NCBI RefSeq assembly: GCF_002899825.2
Contig: NZ_PPED02000001.1
Location: forward strand, 1,302,001-1,366,000
Source of the DNA: Chryseobacterium phosphatilyticum
GTDB lineage: Bacteria > Bacteroidota > Bacteroidia > Flavobacteriales > Weeksellaceae
Reading direction: 5' to 3'
Length of the DNA: 64,000 bases
Shown here piece after piece: positions 62,329 to 64,000 of this stretch. The position numbers were made by a program, and so were the translations under genes. Position 1 is the stretch's first letter. The number at the start of each line of letters is the position of its first letter. Under the pieces are notes generated by a model that saw only the letters and a program-made list of their open reading frames with translations, did no database searches and was not told the origin of the DNA.

Positions 62329-64000
62329 ATGAAAAAAACAGATGTTGCTGTCATTGGTCTTTCTTGTGTCTTTCCCGGGGCACAAGATGCCAACACTTTT
62401 TGGCAAAATATTGTCAATAAAGTAGATTCTACCCAATTGGCTCCTGCCGATCGGATAGATCCGGTTCACTTCAGTGATGCTACCCATCCTGTTGACCGTT
62501 TTTACTGTCAGCGGGGAGGATTTATCCCTGACTATGAATTTGATCCCACTGCTTTTGGTATTTTACCGCTGGCTGTTGAAGGAACCGAGCCTGACCATTT
62601 ACTGACCCTTGATTTAGTGCAGAAAGCACTGGAAGATGCAGGGGTTTTTCAAAAAAAAACTTCCCTTGAAAAAACAGGGATTATTATAGGGAAAGGAAAC
62701 TATACCGGACCCGGAGCTACCCGTGCGATAGAAATCGTAAGAACCGGAGAACAAATCTCTTCGCTGCTGCAGGAACTTTTACCTCAGGTATCTACTGCAG
62801 ACATCGAAAAAGTAAAACATGCTTTTCAGGAGCGCAAAGGACGTTTTGCAGCCGATACTGCGATGGGATTAATTCCTAATCTTGTAGCATCACTTGTTGC
62901 CAATCGTTTTGACCTTGGGGGAGCAGCTTTCACCGTAGATGCAGCCTGCGCCAGCGCCCTTATTGCCGTAGACCATGCAGTACAGGAACTTCAGCGTGGC
63001 CGTGCAGATATCATGATCGCAGGAGGAGTTCATACAGGACAAAATGCCGCTTTCTGGAGTATTTTTGCTCAGCTGGGAGCCATGTCCCGCCAGCAGCAGA
63101 TCAAGCCGTTCAGCATGGATGCTGACGGATTACTGATTGGAGAAGGTTGTGGATTCGTCGTTTTAAAACGACTGGAAGACGCCGTTCGTGATCAGGATAA
63201 AATCTATGCTGTTATTAAAGGGGTGGGCGTAAGCAGCGATGGTAACGGAACCAGCGTAATGAGTCCATCCGTAAAAGGTCAGTTGAAAGCCCTTGAACAA
63301 GCCTGGACAAATGCTGATCTTGATAAAAACAACGTGGGTTATCTTGAAGCTCATGGTACCGGAACTCCGCTTGGAGATAAAACAGAACTTCAGACCCTGG
63401 CACAATTCTTCGGAAAAGAAGAAACAGCTCAGGCAGCCGGTATCGGATCGGTAAAGTCCAATATCGGACATGCTATGCCCGCTGCCGGAATTGCAGGATT
63501 AATCAAAACCTGTCTTGCATTACACCACGATACCTTACCTCCTACCTTATATTGTGAGAATCCCATTGCAGATATGCAGAAAACCCGTTTTGCTCCTGTA
63601 CAGGAACCCCAAAACTGGTCAAAAACCGGACTTCCGAAAGTAGCAGCCGTGAATGCCTTCGGTTTCGGAGGAATCAATGCTCACGTAGTACTGGAAGGTT
63701 ATGATATGCCGAAAAAAGACAGCGTATTATTACTGGCAAGACCCACTCACGAAGAACTTCTTTCTGCTTTACAAAATAACGATACAACCGTAGGAGAAGG
63801 AGATTTCAGAGTAGCCATATTTGACCCGACACCAGCAAGAATTGAAAAAGCACTTAAAATTATCTCCAAAAATATTACCTGGAGAAATAAACAGGATATC
63901 TGGTACACTTCTGCCCCGCTATTAAAAGACGGCGGCAAAGTAGCCTTTGTATTTCCAGGTTTAGACGGCCTTGCAAAAGGTGAAGTAGAAACCGTTAGCC
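62329..64000 (+). CDS. Second KS-AT synthase protein (PfaB/PfaC-like), partial at window edge
   Basis: Starts 18 bp after the first synthase and is open to the window end (557 complete codons). MKKTDVAVIGLSCVFPGAQD begins a ketosynthase with nucleophile C207 in VDAACASALIAVD, then EAHGTGTPLGDKTE and SNIGHAMPAAGIAGLI. After an INAHVVLEG ending and a short linker, KVAFVFPGLDG marks the beginning of an acyltransferase domain that is cut off. It is surely cotranscribed with the first synthase and would supply a further condensation/chain-length function. The remaining domains (often KS/CLF and dehydratases in PfaC) should lie beyond 64000. Confidence 0.93.
   Translation, partial: MKKTDVAVIGLSCVFPGAQDANTFWQNIVNKVDSTQLAPADRIDPVHFSDATHPVDRFYCQRGGFIPDYEFDPTAFGILPLAVEGTEPDHLLTLDLVQKALEDAGVFQKKTSLEKTGIIIGKGNYTGPGATRAIEIVRTGEQISSLLQELLPQVSTADIEKVKHAFQERKGRFAADTAMGLIPNLVASLVANRFDLGGAAFTVDAACASALIAVDHAVQELQRGRADIMIAGGVHTGQNAAFWSIFAQLGAMSRQQQIKPFSMDADGLLIGEGCGFVVLKRLEDAVRDQDKIYAVIKGVGVSSDGNGTSVMSPSVKGQLKALEQAWTNADLDKNNVGYLEAHGTGTPLGDKTELQTLAQFFGKEETAQAAGIGSVKSNIGHAMPAAGIAGLIKTCLALHHDTLPPTLYCENPIADMQKTRFAPVQEPQNWSKTGLPKVAAVNAFGFGGINAHVVLEGYDMPKKDSVLLLARPTHEELLSALQNNDTTVGEGDFRVAIFDPTPARIEKALKIISKNITWRNKQDIWYTSAPLLKDGGKVAFVFPGLDGLAKGEVETVS

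Overview
The window looks like a chromosomal segment of a Flavobacteriia member, most probably Chryseobacterium or a close relative. The reasons are low G+C DNA, SusC/SusD outer-membrane import genes, a type IX secretion C-terminal sorting domain, a GLPGLI-family protein, a Bacteroidetes-type VgrG, and several promoters matching the Bacteroidetes pattern TTG-N17-23-TAnnTTTG. No rRNA, tRNA, CRISPR array, transposase or phage gene was recognised.

Layout. (1) 1-5241, minus strand: a tight five-gene operon, egtD > egtB > ABC ATPase > permease/substrate-binding fusion > PatB/MalY-type C-S lyase (cut by the window edge). It combines ergothioneine synthesis with an OpuC/EgtUV-type importer. The binding domain of the importer is circularly permuted. 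(2) 5605-7995: a secreted MG2/TonB-plug-like protein. (3) 8535-18486, plus strand: a type VI secretion (T6SS) island with VgrG, then three predicted peptidoglycan-degrading effectors (Cys/His amidase, GH19-like glycosidase, M15-like metallopeptidase), each followed by a slightly overlapping gene for an exported protein, the likely immunity protein. The effectors share a poorly described front module with a YFxK signature. An uncharacterised 288-aa/53-aa gene pair lies inside the island.

(4) 18768-30167: a GLPGLI protein with a double-glycine-leader Cys-rich peptide gene and an intervening hairpin; lipoproteins; a GNAT acetyltransferase; a 17-residue tandem-repeat protein; and a 1593-aa RCC1 protein (21 repeats, predicted as three seven-bladed propellers) in an operon with a beta-helix-like protein. 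(5) 31083-42005: serine hydrolase, four AraC-family regulators, two NAD(P)-binding oxidoreductases, an AhpD-like protein and an adenosine-deaminase-family protein; an AraC plus oxidoreductase pairing occurs twice. (6) 42177-48587: a tripartite RND efflux operon preceded by a small membrane protein whose start codon almost touches a consensus promoter. (7) 49078-53869: a Met/Cys-rich short ORF, then susC/susD. (8) 54729-64000: a promoter, a roughly 500-nt leader with a short ORF, then a giant PUFA-synthase-like multidomain protein (NPD-like, NPD, KS, AT, ACP, ACP, KR) and the beginning of a second KS-AT protein that runs off the window.

All calls come from reading the sequence and from remembered family motifs. 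No database search was run, and functional specificity (especially the importer ligand, effector/immunity pairing and polyketide product) is inferred.
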